Shown piece by piece: positions 42,654 to 56,000 of a DNA stretch of 64,000 nucleotides (the stretch's first letter is position 1; each line of letters opens with the position of its first letter). Source of the stretch: Thauera terpenica 58Eu (GTDB lineage: Bacteria; Pseudomonadota; Gammaproteobacteria; Burkholderiales; Rhodocyclaceae). The translations under genes were made by a program, and so were the position numbers. The notes under the pieces were generated by a model, which saw only the letters and a list, made by a program, of their open reading frames with translations, did no database searches and was not told the DNA's origin. The stretch spans positions 51,322 to 115,321 of the forward strand of contig NZ_ATJV01000013.1 of the NCBI RefSeq assembly GCF_000443165.1, read 5' to 3'.

Positions 42654-43811
42654 TCAGCGCTGGGCGCTGCGCTGCGAGGCGTTTTGTGCGCGCAGCAGCA
42701 CCAGCAGCGCGCCGCCGCCGCCGTCGTGCGGCCCCGCCTGACAGAAGGCCAGAATCTCTTCGCGCTGCGCCAGCCAGCCGCGTGACAACTGTTTGAGGAT
42801 GGATACCTTTCCGGGTGATCCATGCCCCTTGCCATGGATCACCCGGATGCAGCGCCTGCCCTGCAGCAAGCTGTCATGCAGGAAGTGCGCGAGCGCGGCG
42901 CGCGCCTCGTCGCGTATCAGCCCATGAAGGTCGACCTGTCCCTGCAACACCCAGCGCCCGCGGCGCAGGTCGGTCAATATCCGGCGTGGCAGCCCCGGCC
43001 GCAGGAAGGCCGCTTCCTCGCCCATGTCGATCCTGTCCTCAAGGGTCAGCGGCGCGACGAGCGATTCGCTGAGCGCGGCGCGCTCGTCCTCTTCGCGCTT
43101 GATCGGGCTGGGCTGAGGCGCGGGGCGGGCGAGTTCGATGCGATTGCGGGTGTCGATCGGGCGCAGCTCACCGACCACTGCGCGAAACAGTTCAGCGCTG
43201 TCGGCCAGCTCGGTCTCGGCCGGCAGCACGAGTGCGTCCGGGCGTTGTGCCGGCGCTGCGCGGGACGCAGTCCGGGCTGAGGCGAGGTGTCGCCGCGGGG
43301 TACTGAGCTCGATCCGACCCGTGTCGCGCAGCGGCACGACGCCGTCGTAGGCGGCACTGAGAGGGTCGGTGCTGCCCTTGTGCGCAGACGCCTGCTCCAT
43401 GTCTTCGTCGATCGGCTGGCGCGGACGGGGTACGGGGGCAGGGCGCGGACGTTCGATCTCGACCCGGCCGTGGCTGCGGATCGGCGTACTGGGTCCGACC
43501 AATTCACGGAATAGCGCCAGTTCGCTGTCGTGCCCGGTTTGTTGCCCGGCGGGCCGGGGTGAGTCGGCGTGCTTGAGCGCTTCCGTGTCGCTTCGGTCAG
43601 CGTCGTGCCGTGTCTGGGGCGGGCTTGACTTGCCGGTGGGTGGCGGTGAGGGCGGCGCTTGTTCTGCTTCCCGTTTCTCCCGCAAGGTTCTGCGCAAGGC
43701 GGCGAAAGCACCGCTGCCAGCAGCGGCGGTGCTTTTCGGCTCGCTGCCCCCGGCTGTGCGCGCTTGTGCGCGCTCAGCCGGGCGAGGAACGGGACGCGAA
43801 CGACGACTCAT
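42654..43811 (-). CDS. Smr-domain protein with repeated LFR-type motifs in its N-terminal region
   Basis: The 385-residue protein ends in an Smr (MutS2 C-terminal-like) nuclease domain, about 285-385. It has DLHG at 294-297, HGKG at 326-329 and the AFCQAGPHDGGGGALLVLL block. Residues 1-280 are Pro/Arg/Ala-rich and largely disordered in appearance. They contain a repeated module: LALFRELVG then PIRSHGRVEIERP (98-122), a degenerate AAYDGVVPLRDTGRIELSTP (153-172), AELFRAVVG then RPIDTRNRIELARP (206-230), and SLVAPLTLEDRIDMG (250-264). E. coli SmrB has one related ALFRQLM segment that contacts the ribosome. The gene lies 8 bases downstream of trxB on the same strand. Confidence 0.88.
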   Translation of the reverse strand: MSRRSRPVPRPAERAQARTAGGSEPKSTAAAGSGAFAALRRTLREKREAEQAPPSPPPTGKSSPPQTRHDADRSDTEALKHADSPRPAGQQTGHDSELALFRELVGPSTPIRSHGRVEIERPRPAPVPRPRQPIDEDMEQASAHKGSTDPLSAAYDGVVPLRDTGRIELSTPRRHLASARTASRAAPAQRPDALVLPAETELADSAELFRAVVGELRPIDTRNRIELARPAPQPSPIKREEDERAALSESLVAPLTLEDRIDMGEEAAFLRPGLPRRILTDLRRGRWVLQGQVDLHGLIRDEARAALAHFLHDSLLQGRRCIRVIHGKGHGSPGKVSILKQLSRGWLAQREEILAFCQAGPHDGGGGALLVLLRAQNASQRSAQR

Positions 43812-43819
43812 CGCTGCCT

Positions 43820-44956
<1,137 letters not shown>

Positions 44957-44981
44957 TTAATGGATTTTTCGCGGAGTCAGC

Positions 44982-45653
44982 ATGACCAAATCCACCGCAG
45001 TATCCGTCATCGCCCTCAAGACCTTCCCGCTGTTTCAGGGGCTTTCCGACGAAGTGCTTGCCAATGTCGCCCGCGTCTCGATGATGCGGCGGATCGCGCG
45101 CGGACAGTCGGTGGTCAACGCGGGCGATCGCTCCGATTACGTCTATTTCGTCCTCACTGGCAGCCTCAAGGTGATCGTGAGCGACGAAGACGGCCGTGAG
45201 GTCATCCTCTCCATCCTTGGCCAAGGCGAGCTGTTCGGCGAGATGGGCATGTTCGACGAGCAGCCGCGCTCGGCGTCGGTGGTGGCGGTGGTGCCAGCGG
45301 ATCTGGTGTTGATCGCCAAACAGGATTTTCGCCTGATCATGCGCGAACACTTCGATGTCGCCTGGCGCATCATGTGCAACCTCGCCAGCCGCTTGCGCAA
45401 CGCTGACCGCAAGATCGAGAGCCTGGCGCTGATGGATGTCTATGGTCGCGTCGCGCGTTTGCTGATCGAGATGTCCGAAGATGTCGGCGGCGAGTCGGTG
45501 GTGGTGCGCAAGATATCCAAGCAGGACATCGCCAAGATGATAGGCGCCTCGCGCGAGATGGTGAGCCGTGTGATGAAGGATCTCAGCCAGCAGGGTCTGA
45601 TCGAGGAGCGGCCGCAGGGGATCGTGCTGTGCGAACGGCTTGGCGAGGCGTGA
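44982..45653 (+). CDS. Crp/Fnr family transcriptional regulator
   Basis: The 223-residue protein has an N-terminal cyclic-nucleotide-binding domain. FVLTGSLKVIVSDEDGREVILSIL (about 56-79; ends named) is followed by the phosphate-binding-cassette-like GELFGEMGMFDEQPRSASV, which retains the Gly-Glu and Arg-Ser residues of cAMP binders. A dimer helix and a C-terminal helix-turn-helix (ISKQDIAKMIGASREMVSRV) follow. No cysteine cluster of the Fnr type is present at the N-terminus. A CGGAG site precedes the ATG. A half-site TGTGA occurs at 44929-44933 in its upstream region, but the second half does not match. Regulon unknown. Confidence 0.92.
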   Translation: MTKSTAVSVIALKTFPLFQGLSDEVLANVARVSMMRRIARGQSVVNAGDRSDYVYFVLTGSLKVIVSDEDGREVILSILGQGELFGEMGMFDEQPRSASVVAVVPADLVLIAKQDFRLIMREHFDVAWRIMCNLASRLRNADRKIESLALMDVYGRVARLLIEMSEDVGGESVVVRKISKQDIAKMIGASREMVSRVMKDLSQQGLIEERPQGIVLCERLGEA

Positions 45654-45792
45654 TCTGCCGCGGCCGGGTGCGCTGACACCGGGTCAGGCCCTGCGCTCGT
45701 CGTGCCGGGGGCGGGCGCCGGTGCGATGAAGACGGCGAGCCCGGCTTTGTGAGCATGCGCAACGCCGCCGCCGGGGGCTGCGGTGCATCGCT

Positions 45793-45798
45793 TATAAT
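45793..45798 (+). promoter_or_regulatory. -10 element ahead of ftsK
   Basis: A perfect TATAAT lies 39 bases before the ftsK ATG. No recognisable -35 is present at 16-18 bases, so this may need an activator or be fortuitous. Confidence 0.4.
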
Positions 45799-45837
45799 CG
45801 ACGCTGTTGTTTCATTCAGGCTGTCCGCCGTCGCCCC

Positions 45838-48129
45838 ATGCTGTCTCGCTCGTCGTCCCGCTCCCAGCCTTTGCCCGAAAAGATTTCGCTACTGCTGCAG
45901 GAAGCGCGCTGGCTGATCCTGGGCGTGATGTCCCTTTACGTGGGGCTGATCCTGATCGGTTACAGCAAGGCCGATCCTGGCTGGTCGCACGCGGCTGATG
46001 TTGCCCGGGTTGCCAATCCGGGGGGGCGCTTCGGCGCCTGGCTGGCGGATCTGCTGCTTTATCTGTTCGGCGTGTCTTCATGGTGGTGGGTGGTGTTTCT
46101 CGGTTACAGCCTGCTGTGGGGTTTCCGTCGCTTGAAGAACCGCCTGACGCTCGATCACCGCTCCTTCGTCTTCGTCCTGCTGGGCTTTGTTTTCGTACTG
46201 CTCACCAGCAGCGCGCTGGAGTTCATGCGCTTCCACACGCACGCGGCGGATGTCCCGCTGGCCCCGGGCGGGCTGCTGGGCATGGAGCTCGGCGGGCTGA
46301 CCCAGCGCTACTTCGGCTTCACCGGCGGCACCTTGTTGCTGCTTGCGCTGATGGCCTCAGGGTTGTCGCTATTTACCGGGGTGTCCTGGCTCGCGGTGGC
46401 GGAGCGCGTCGGTCTGTGCGTGGAGCGGGCGGTGTCTACGGTGCTGCAGGGTGCGCAGCGCTGGCGAGAGGGGCGGGCAGAGCGTGGACGCTTGCAGAAA
46501 CGCGAAACCGTGGTGGAGACTCGCCGTCGCCGCGTCGACAAGGCAGTCGCTGCGCCCTTGCGCATCGAACCGGCAGCAGTCTCGGTGCCAAAGTCCGAAC
46601 GCGTCGAACGCGAGCGCCAGCAAACCTTGTTCTCCGATGTGACTGAAGGCGTCATCCCGCCGGTGATGCTGCTCGACCCGGCATCGGGCGAGCTTGATCC
46701 GCCTTCGGCCGAGGCGCTGGAATCCACTTCGCGCCTGATCGAGACCAAGCTCGCCGAGTTCGGCGTTGAAGTGAAGGTGCTCGCCGCCTATCCAGGGCCG
46801 GTGATCACGCGCTACGAAATCGAGCCTGCCACCGGCGTCAAGGGCAGCCAGGTGGTCAACCTGGCGAAGGATCTGTCGCGCGCGCTGTCGCTGGTCTCGG
46901 TGCGCATGGTGGAGACGGTGCCGGGCAAGTCGTGCATGGCGCTCGAGTTGCCCAACCCCAGGCGCCAGATGGTGCGCCTGTCGGAGATCATCGGCTCGAA
47001 GGTCTATCAGGACATGGCGTCGCCGCTCACGGTCGTGCTGGGCAAGGACATCGGTGGCCATCCGGTGGTGGCCGACCTGGCCAAGATGCCGCACCTGCTG
47101 GTGGCCGGCACGACGGGTTCGGGCAAGTCGGTCGGCATCAACGCCATGATCCTGTCACTGCTCTACAAGAGCGAGCCGGACCGCGTGCGCCTGATCATGG
47201 TCGACCCGAAGATGCTGGAGTTGTCGATCTACGAAGGCATCCCCCACCTTCTGGCGCCGGTCGTCACCGACATGAAGCACGCCGCCAATGCACTCAACTG
47301 GTGCGTGAGCGAGATGGACAAACGCTACAAGCTCATGTCCGCGCTCGGCGTGCGCAACCTGGCGGGCTTCAACAAGGCGGTGGTGGAGGCGCGCAAGGCC
47401 GGGGCGCCGCTCACCAACCCGTTCTCGATCACCCCGGACAGCCCCGAGCCGCTCGACACCCTGCCTTACATCGTGGTGGTCGTCGACGAGCTCGCCGACA
47501 TGATGATGGTGGTGGGCAAGAAGGTGGAAGAGCTGATCGCCCGCCTCGCACAGAAGGCGCGTGCAGCCGGCATTCACCTGATCCTCGCCACCCAGCGCCC
47601 CTCGGTGGATGTGATCACCGGCTTGATCAAGGCCAACGTGCCCACGCGCATTTCCTTTCAGGTCTCAAGCAAGATCGATTCGCGCACCATCCTCGATCAG
47701 ATGGGCGCGGAGACCCTGCTCGGGATGGGCGACATGCTCTATCTGGCACCTGGCACCGGCCTCCCGGTGCGGGTCCATGGCGCCTTCGTCGCTGACGAAG
47801 AAGTGCACAAGGTCGTCGACCACCTCAAGCGCATCGGCCCGCCCGACTATGTGGAAGGCATCCTTTCGGCAGCCGAAGACGATCTCGAGGGTGCCCTGGG
47901 CGTGGGGGGCGAAGGCGGTGACGAGGAAGCTGACCCGCTTTACGACCAGGCGGTCGAGATCGTGGTCAAGACGCGCCGTCCCTCGATCTCGCTGGTGCAG
48001 CGTCACCTGCGTATCGGCTACAACCGCGCCGCCCGCCTGATCGAGCAGATGGAGCGCGCAGGGCTGGTGTCGGCAATGGGCAGCAACGGCAATCGTGATG
48101 TCATCGTGCCGGCCAAGGAGAGCGAGTGA
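45838..48129 (+). CDS. ftsK: DNA translocase FtsK
   Basis: FtsK pumps chromosome dimers and termini through the division septum and activates XerCD. The 763-residue protein has four N-terminal membrane helices (within about 20-185), a short basic linker and the RecA-like motor with Walker A GTTGSGKS (about 424-431) and Walker [15 protein letters not shown]. The C-terminal winged-helix gamma domain reads [20 protein letters not shown]. The linker is short compared with E. coli FtsK (1329 residues), as in many betaproteobacteria. The ATG lacks a clear ribosome binding site. Its stop overlaps the lolA start (TGATG). Confidence 0.97.
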   Translation: MLSRSSSRSQPLPEKISLLLQEARWLILGVMSLYVGLILIGYSKADPGWSHAADVARVANPGGRFGAWLADLLLYLFGVSSWWWVVFLGYSLLWGFRRLKNRLTLDHRSFVFVLLGFVFVLLTSSALEFMRFHTHAADVPLAPGGLLGMELGGLTQRYFGFTGGTLLLLALMASGLSLFTGVSWLAVAERVGLCVERAVSTVLQGAQRWREGRAERGRLQKRETVVETRRRRVDKAVAAPLRIEPAAVSVPKSERVERERQQTLFSDVTEGVIPPVMLLDPASGELDPPSAEALESTSRLIETKLAEFGVEVKVLAAYPGPVITRYEIEPATGVKGSQVVNLAKDLSRALSLVSVRMVETVPGKSCMALELPNPRRQMVRLSEIIGSKVYQDMASPLTVVLGKDIGGHPVVADLAKMPHLLVAGTTGSGKSVGINAMILSLLYKSEPDRVRLIMVDPKMLELSIYEGIPHLLAPVVTDMKHAANALNWCVSEMDKRYKLMSALGVRNLAGFNKAVVEARKAGAPLTNPFSITPDSPEPLDTLPYIVVVVDELADMMMVVGKKVEELIARLAQKARAAGIHLILATQRPSVDVITGLIKANVPTRISFQVSSKIDSRTILDQMGAETLLGMGDMLYLAPGTGLPVRVHGAFVADEEVHKVVDHLKRIGPPDYVEGILSAAEDDLEGALGVGGEGGDEEADPLYDQAVEIVVKTRRPSISLVQRHLRIGYNRAARLIEQMERAGLVSAMGSNGNRDVIVPAKESE

Positions 48130-48800
48130 TGAAGATGGGGTCTTGCGTACGAGCTTCGGCCAGCGCCATGCTGCGTGGCGTGCTGGCGACAGCGCTGATG
48201 GCGACCAGCGCCCTGGCGTTTGCGACCGACGGCATCGCGCAGCTGCGCCAGTTCGTGGCGGCCACGCCGAGTGCGGAGGGTGAGTTCGAGCAAACGGTGC
48301 TCGCTCAGTCCGGGCGCAAGCCGCAGCAGGCTTCCGGCCATTTTGCCTACGCGCGGCCTGGCCGTTTCAACTGGGAGTACGAGCGCCCCTACCGGCAGAT
48401 CCTGATCGGTGATGGGGTCAACTTGTGGACCTGGGATCCGGACCTCAACCAGGTGACCGTGCGCGCGATGGGTGACGCGCTGGGCGCCACGCCGGCGGCG
48501 ATCCTGTTTGGCAGCGGCGAGCTCGACGAGGGTTTCGTGCTCACCGAAGGTGGCAGGGAGGGTGAGCTGGCCTGGGTGGAGGCGCGCCCGCGCCAGGCCG
48601 ACAGCGGCTTCGAGTCGCTGCGCATCGGCTTGCAGGGCGGTCAGCTGCGGCGCATGGAGATGCGCGACAATTTTGGCCAGACCACCTTGATCCGCTTTAC
48701 CCGCCTGGCACCGAACCCCCAGCTCGCCACCGACCGTTTCCGCTTCGTGCCGCCGTCCGGTGCGGACGTGATCGGCGACGCTGCGGCGCCTGCGCGCTGA
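48129..48800 (+). CDS. lolA: Outer membrane lipoprotein carrier protein LolA
   Basis: LolA ferries lipoproteins across the periplasm from LolCDE to LolB. The 223-residue protein has a signal peptide of about 30 residues ending ATSALAFA. It then shows the family pattern EGEFEQTVL, ASGHFAYARPGRFNWEYERP, YRQILIGDGVNLWTWDPDLNQV and FRFVPPSGADVIGD. The position directly after ftsK with overlapping stop/start is the conserved arrangement. rarA follows 28 bases later. Confidence 0.96.
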   Translation: MKMGSCVRASASAMLRGVLATALMATSALAFATDGIAQLRQFVAATPSAEGEFEQTVLAQSGRKPQQASGHFAYARPGRFNWEYERPYRQILIGDGVNLWTWDPDLNQVTVRAMGDALGATPAAILFGSGELDEGFVLTEGGREGELAWVEARPRQADSGFESLRIGLQGGQLRRMEMRDNFGQTTLIRFTRLAPNPQLATDRFRFVPPSGADVIGDAAAPAR

Positions 48801-48828
48801 ACCACATGCGCTGCTGAAGCCTGTCCTG

Positions 48829-50181
48829 ATGGCGGATCTGTTCGAATCCCTGGCGCCGACGCAGGTGCCGCTGGCCGAACGCATGCGACCGAAGTCGCTC
48901 GCGGAGGTGGCCGGGCAGACCCATCTGCTCGGCGCGGGCAAGCCCCTGGCGCTGGCTTTTGCTGCGCGCAAGTCGCATTCGATGATCCTGTGGGGCCCGC
49001 CGGGGGTGGGCAAGACCACGCTCGCGCGCTTGATGGCGGAGGGTTTCGATGCCGAGTTCGTCGCCCTGTCCGCAGTTTTTTCGGGCGTCAAGGAGATTCG
49101 CGAAGCGATTCAGCAGGCGCAACAGGCAAAGGCCCGCGGTCGTCACACCCTGCTGTTTGTCGATGAGGTGCATCGCTTCAACAAGGCGCAGCAAGATGCC
49201 TTCCTGCCCTATGTCGAACAAGGCCTGGTGACCTTCATCGGTGCCACCACCGAGAATCCATCCTTCGAGGTCAATTCAGCCCTGCTCTCGCGTGCGGCGG
49301 TGTATGTGCTCGAACCGCTCGACGCCGAGGCGATGACGGCGCTGTTCGAGCGTGCGCAGGCCTTCGCCTGCCCGCAGCTGGGGTTCGACGACGACGCGCG
49401 TGCGCGCATGATCGGCTTTGCCGACGGCGACGCGCGACGCTTGATGAATGTGATCGAGCAGGTGCAGGTGGCGGCGCAGACTGCTGCAGTGGAGGCGGTG
49501 AGCGCGGACTTCGTCGATGCGGCCTTGTCGCAGAGCCTGCGCCGTTTCGACAAGGGCGGCGAGGCCTTCTACGATCAGATCTCGGCCCTGCACAAGGCGG
49601 TGCGCGGCTCGGATCCTGACGCTGCCCTGTACTGGCTGTGCCGCATGCTGGATGGCGGCGCAGACCCGCTCTATCTCGGCCGGCGGCTGATTCGCATGGC
49701 GGTGGAAGATATCGGCCTGGCCGATCCGCGCGCGCTCGAGATGAGCTTGAACGCCTGCGCCACCTACGAGCGCCTGGGCTCGCCCGAGGGCGAGCTCGCG
49801 CTTGCACAAGCCACGCTTTTCCTTGCCTGCGCTGCCAAGTCGAACGCGGCCTACAAGGCCTACAAGGCCGCGCGCGAGTTCGTCAAGCGCGACGGCTCAC
49901 GGCCGGTGCCGCTGCATCTGCGCAACGCGCCCACGCGCCTGATGAAGGATCTGGGTTACGGCAAGGCCTACCGCTACGCACATGATGAGCCGCATGCCTA
50001 TGCGGCGGGCGAGAGCTATCTGCCCGAGGGCGTGGCGACGCCAAACTGGTACCGCCCCACCACGCGCGGCATGGAAGCGCGCATCGGCGAAAAACTCGCC
50101 CACCTGCGTGCCCTGGACGAAGCCGCAGGGGGCAAGGCGGGCGGCGCTGGTCGCAGTGCGCGCGCGGATGATCAGTCATGA
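48829..50181 (+). CDS. rarA: Replication-associated recombination protein A (RarA/MgsA)
   Basis: RarA is a AAA+ ATPase of the clamp-loader family (WRNIP1 homologue) acting at stalled forks. The 450-residue protein has PLAERMRPKSLAEVAGQTHL, Walker A GPPGVGKT at 56-63, Walker B LLFVDEVHRFNK, sensor 1 GATTENPSFEVNSALLSRA and the C-terminal tetramerisation/MgsA domain (DPLYLGRRLIRMAVEDIGLA). It lies in the ftsK-lolA-rarA-serS order common in proteobacteria. Confidence 0.96.
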   Translation: MADLFESLAPTQVPLAERMRPKSLAEVAGQTHLLGAGKPLALAFAARKSHSMILWGPPGVGKTTLARLMAEGFDAEFVALSAVFSGVKEIREAIQQAQQAKARGRHTLLFVDEVHRFNKAQQDAFLPYVEQGLVTFIGATTENPSFEVNSALLSRAAVYVLEPLDAEAMTALFERAQAFACPQLGFDDDARARMIGFADGDARRLMNVIEQVQVAAQTAAVEAVSADFVDAALSQSLRRFDKGGEAFYDQISALHKAVRGSDPDAALYWLCRMLDGGADPLYLGRRLIRMAVEDIGLADPRALEMSLNACATYERLGSPEGELALAQATLFLACAAKSNAAYKAYKAAREFVKRDGSRPVPLHLRNAPTRLMKDLGYGKAYRYAHDEPHAYAAGESYLPEGVATPNWYRPTTRGMEARIGEKLAHLRALDEAAGGKAGGAGRSARADDQS

Positions 50182-50252
50182 AGCGGGCGCACACGGATTC
50201 GGCCTGTGCTGCCTGCATTTTCCCTTCCCATCCCAAGTCGATGACTCTTTGA

Positions 50253-51563
<1,311 letters not shown>

Positions 51564-51570
51564 TTGAAGC

Positions 51571-52986
51571 TCAGCCGGGCGGGCCCAGCCGCAGCTGCGG
51601 CGGGCTCAGTGCCGGCTCATAGGGCGCTTCCAGCCCTTCGAGAATGTCGTGAAAGTTGCGCACGTTTTCGGTCATCACCACCGCTTCGCCGCCGCGTGCG
51701 GGGCCGGACTTGAGGCGCTGCGCGTATTCGGGCCGTGACATCAGCGGCAGCACCGACTTCATGTCCCACCACGAGTGCTCGTCCTTGCCCAGCCCACGCG
51801 CGATTGAACGTGCGCCATTGAGGTGGCCCATGCCCAGGTTGTAGGCCGCGGTCGCCATCCAGGTGCGATCCGGCTCGGCCACCTCGGCGGGCAACTGTTC
51901 CATCAGCATGTCGAGGTAGCGTGCTCCGCCCAGGATGCTCTCGCGCGGGTCGAGGCGGTCCTTTACCCCCAGGCGGTCCGCAGTGTCCCCGGTCAGCATC
52001 ATCATCCCGCGCACGCCGGTGAATGAGGTCGCCTGCGGGTCCCAGTGCGATTCCTGATAGGCGACGGCGGCGAGATAGCGCCAGTCGATGCCGGTGCGCG
52101 CCTGGGCCTCATGGAAGAATGCGCGGTAGCGCGGCAGGCGCTCGCGGATGCGCGTGAGGAAGGTGGTGATGGCGGCATCGTCTAGGCGTCGGACGTGGCC
52201 AAAGTGGCGATCGGCAAGGCGTGCCAGTCGGCCGCTGGCGCTGAAGGCGGCGATGAAGGCGTCGACCGCGGTGGCCAGACCCTCGTCCTCGGGGGCGAGC
52301 GCCCACGCGATGCTGGAGCGCCCGGGCAATTCGTACACGATCTCAAGCTCGGGATGGATGCGCGCCGCGAAGGCGTAGTGCAGACGGTCGGTGGCGACGA
52401 GGTCAAGCGCGCCGCGCGCCAGCTCGGCGAGCAGTTTTTCTTCACCGGCCTTGATCGGGAAATGCACGTTGAGCGCGGGCAGGCGCTTGCGGATGGCGCT
52501 GATCCTGTCGGCCGGCAGGCTGCCGCGGCGTACGGACACCGTGCGCCCCGCGAGCCGGTCTTCGGTGTTGACCGCAGGCCCGTCGTTGCGGCCGACGATG
52601 ACGTATTCCACCTCGCGCAGCGGTGCAGACCAGCGCAAGGGCAGGCGCTCGTTTTGACCCAGCCCGGCGGCCGCCATGTGCACCTGGCCATTGATCACCG
52701 CATCCAGCGCACGTGCTGCGTCAGGGTAGGGGACGAACTTGACCGGCACACCGAGCGCGTCGCCCAGTGCCAGCAGCAGCTCGTGCTCGAAGCCGCTGGC
52801 GTGGCCCTCGTCATCGATGCGGTAGGAGATCGCATCGTGGCGCGTGGCGACCCGCAATTCGCCTTGGCTGCGGTAGTCCGTCACCCGCGGCCTGTCGGTG
52901 GGGCCACAGGCATTGAGCAGCAGGCTCAGCGCCAGCAGGCTTGCCAGTGCGAGGCGGTGCGGCAGACGTGACAGCAATCGGGCCAT
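51571..52986 (-). CDS. mltF: Membrane-bound lytic murein transglycosylase F
   Basis: MltF cleaves peptidoglycan glycan strands. The 471-residue protein has a lipoprotein signal with lipobox LLNAC (Cys27). A periplasmic SBP-type ABC-binding domain (GELRVATRHDAISYRID, about 42-265) follows. The C-terminal SLT domain has catalytic Glu in AVAYQESHWDP, then SFTGVRGMMMLTGDTADRLG and ATAAYNLGMGHL. AAGGAA precedes the ATG. It starts 26 bases after the RND permease gene on the same strand, suggesting one transcript. Confidence 0.95.
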   Translation of the reverse strand: MARLLSRLPHRLALASLLALSLLLNACGPTDRPRVTDYRSQGELRVATRHDAISYRIDDEGHASGFEHELLLALGDALGVPVKFVPYPDAARALDAVINGQVHMAAAGLGQNERLPLRWSAPLREVEYVIVGRNDGPAVNTEDRLAGRTVSVRRGSLPADRISAIRKRLPALNVHFPIKAGEEKLLAELARGALDLVATDRLHYAFAARIHPELEIVYELPGRSSIAWALAPEDEGLATAVDAFIAAFSASGRLARLADRHFGHVRRLDDAAITTFLTRIRERLPRYRAFFHEAQARTGIDWRYLAAVAYQESHWDPQATSFTGVRGMMMLTGDTADRLGVKDRLDPRESILGGARYLDMLMEQLPAEVAEPDRTWMATAAYNLGMGHLNGARSIARGLGKDEHSWWDMKSVLPLMSRPEYAQRLKSGPARGGEAVVMTENVRNFHDILEGLEAPYEPALSPPQLRLGPPG

Positions 52987-53012
52987 CGTGCATTCCTTGG
53001 CCGGACTGCTGC

Positions 53013-56000
53013 TCAGGCCGGGCGCGGGGCGGTGGGTGCGGCCGTCCAGGCGTGGAAGCTCTCCAGCAGCGAGAGCAAGGCCGGCACGAAGAAAAGCACG
53101 AGTATCGCCGAGAATCCAAGCCCGAAGGCAATCGAGGTCGCCATCGGGATCAGGAACTGGGCCTGCAGCGAGCTCTCGAAAAGCAGTGGCGTGAGCCCGC
53201 CTATGGTGGTCAGTGAGGTCAGCAGCACCGCGCGCAGGCGGCCGCATGAGGCCCCGACCAGGGCCTCGTTGAGGCCTTGGCCCTGCTCGCGCAGCTCCTT
53301 GAACAGGCTGACGAGGATGATGGAGTTGTTGACCACGATGCCGGACAGGCCGAACAGACCGAACAGCGACAGGATGGTGAGCTGTACATCGAGCAGCCAG
53401 TGGCCGAAGAGGGCGCCGGCAAGGCCGAGCGGGATGGCCGACATGACCACCAGCGGCCAGCTCCAGGACGAGAACGACCACACCAGCACCAGATAGATGA
53501 GGCCGAGGCCAAGGATGATGCCGTTCTTCATGTCTTCCATGGTCTCGCGCTGGTCGGCGGAGCGGCCCTCGAAGCTGAACTCCACCCCATGCCTTTGCGC
53601 CAGCCGCGGCAGCGTGTCGCGCGTCAGCTCCGCCTGGATCGCGTTGGCGTTGTTCACCCGTGGATCGACCGCCGCCGACACCTCCACCGCCAGCCGACCT
53701 TCGGCGTGGCGCAGGGCCTCGAAGCCGCGGCGTGACTCCCAGCTTGCCACCGTTGCCAGCGGGGCAAAGCGGCCGTCGGGGAGGCTGACGGTGATGCGAT
53801 CGAAGACGTCGAGGCGGCTGCGTTCGGCACGCGGCAGCATGACGCGCACCTCGAGCTCGTCGCGCCCCACCTGCACGAGCTGCGCGAGACTGCCATCGAA
53901 GGCGGCACGCAACTGACGACCCAGGCTTTCAGTGCTCAGGCCGAGGGCTTCGCCCGCCGGGGTGAGGCGGTAGATGAGCTGTTCACGACCGAAGGGCATG
54001 TCGTCCTCGGTTTCACTGACACCGGCGATGCTCTTCATGGACTCAGCGAGCTCGAGTGCAGCGGCCTTGAGCCGGTCGGCGTCGTCGCCCATCAGGCGCA
54101 CGTTCAGGTCGCGTCCAGGCGGGCCGGACTGGCGTGCGGTGAAGGTGAGCATCTCGATGCCGGCCACGGCGCCGAGTTTTTCCCGCCAGGTGGCAAGAAA
54201 GCGCTCGTTGCGCACCTCGCGTTCGTCCGAGGGGCTCAGTTCGACCATGATCGCGGCGAGCTGGTCACCGCGTGGCCCGGTGGCGCCGGCGCTGGCAATG
54301 GTGCCGCCGAGACGGGATACCGCCGTGCGTACCAGCCCGCCGCCGAGCTCGGACTCCGCCTCGAACAGCGCGCGCTCCAGGTCTTGCAGGAAGGCTGCGG
54401 TGTGCGCGCGTGGCGTGCCTGCAACGAAGGTGGCATTGGCATACATCACCTGGCCTTCCGGAGTGGGAAAGAACACAAACCCCAGGCGACCGCCCGCGAG
54501 CAGGCCAATGGCGAGGACCATCAGGGCGAGGGTGATGGCAATGGTGGTGGCGCGCCAGCTCAGCGCGCGCTCGACCAGCGGACGAAAGCGCTGATCACGA
54601 AAATGCGCAAAGCCGGCATCGAGACGTTGTCTCAGCCTGGAGGTGTGCTGGCCGGCCTTGCCCGCCAGTGCGAGCGTGAGGTGAGCGGGCAGGATGAGGA
54701 AGCTCTCGAGCAGCGAGGCCATGATGACCATGATCATCACGAAAGGGATGTCGCCCAGAATGTTGCCGACCACCCCGCCGACCAGCATCAGCGGAATGAA
54801 GGCGGCGATGGTGGTGAGCGAGGCGGCCACCACCGGCCACAACATGCGCTGTGCGCCACCGAGCGCGGCCTGCCCCGGGCTTTCGCCCAGGCGGCGATGG
54901 GTGTCGGCGTCTTCGCTGACCACGATCGCGTCATCGACGATGATGCCCAGGGCCATGATGAGCGCGAACAGACTCATCATGTTGATCGTGCCACCGAAGA
55001 ACAGCATCAGCCCCAGGGTGGCGAGGAAAGCGGTGGGTACGCCGATCATGACGCAGAACGCAACCCGCATCGGCAGGAAGAAATACAGCACCGCCACCAC
55101 CAGCAGCAGCCCTGACAGGCCGTTGTTGACCAATAGTTCGATACGGTCGCGGATGAGCTGCCATTGGGCGTCGAACACCTCCAGACGGATGGAGGCGGGC
55201 AGGGTGGGGCGGGTGCTTTCCAGCCAGGTTTCGAGGACCTTCGCGGCCTTGAGCGAGTGTCCGCTTTCGCTGCGCTGGAGCTGCATCTCGACCACCGCGT
55301 CGCCGCGCTCGAAGAGGGCGAGCTGGCCCGTGCGGGGCTCACGGCTCAGGGTCGCGATCTCGCCCAGACGCACCACACCTTGCGGGTCGCTGAGGATGGG
55401 CAGGGAGGCAAAAGCTTGTGCGCTGCGGCGTTGCTCAAGGCCACGAATTTCGCGTGCGCCGTCGGCCTCGCCGGCGATGCCAGCGGGCACGTCGCGCGCG
55501 AACTGGCTGACGCGCTCGCCGATCTGCTGCAGTGAGAGGCCTAGCGTCTCGAGTGCGGCCGCAGGCACCTCGATGGCGATGCGCTCCTCGGGCAAGCCGG
55601 TGATATTGACGCGGTCAATGCCGGCGGCGAGCAGCTCGGCTTCGAAGCGGCGTACCCAGGGGCGCAGCTCGTCGACGCTGCTGCCGCGTACCAGCAGGCG
55701 CGCGATCGGGTCGTAGCGTGATATGCGGCTGACTTCGGGAGGTTCGGCGTCACGCGGAAGATTGCGGAATTCGTCGACGCGCTGGCGGGCCTGGTCGAGC
55801 GCGAGCAAGGCATCGGTGCGCTCGTTCAATTCGAGGGTGATGCTTGCCACCCCTTGCGCCGAGGTCGAGCTCATGCGCTTGAGGCCGTCGACCGTCTTCA
55901 GGCGCTCCTCGAGCGGCGCGGTGATGCCGACTTCGATGTCCTCGGCTGACGCGCCACTCCACACCACGCGCACCGAGATCACATCGAGATCGAAGGTGGG

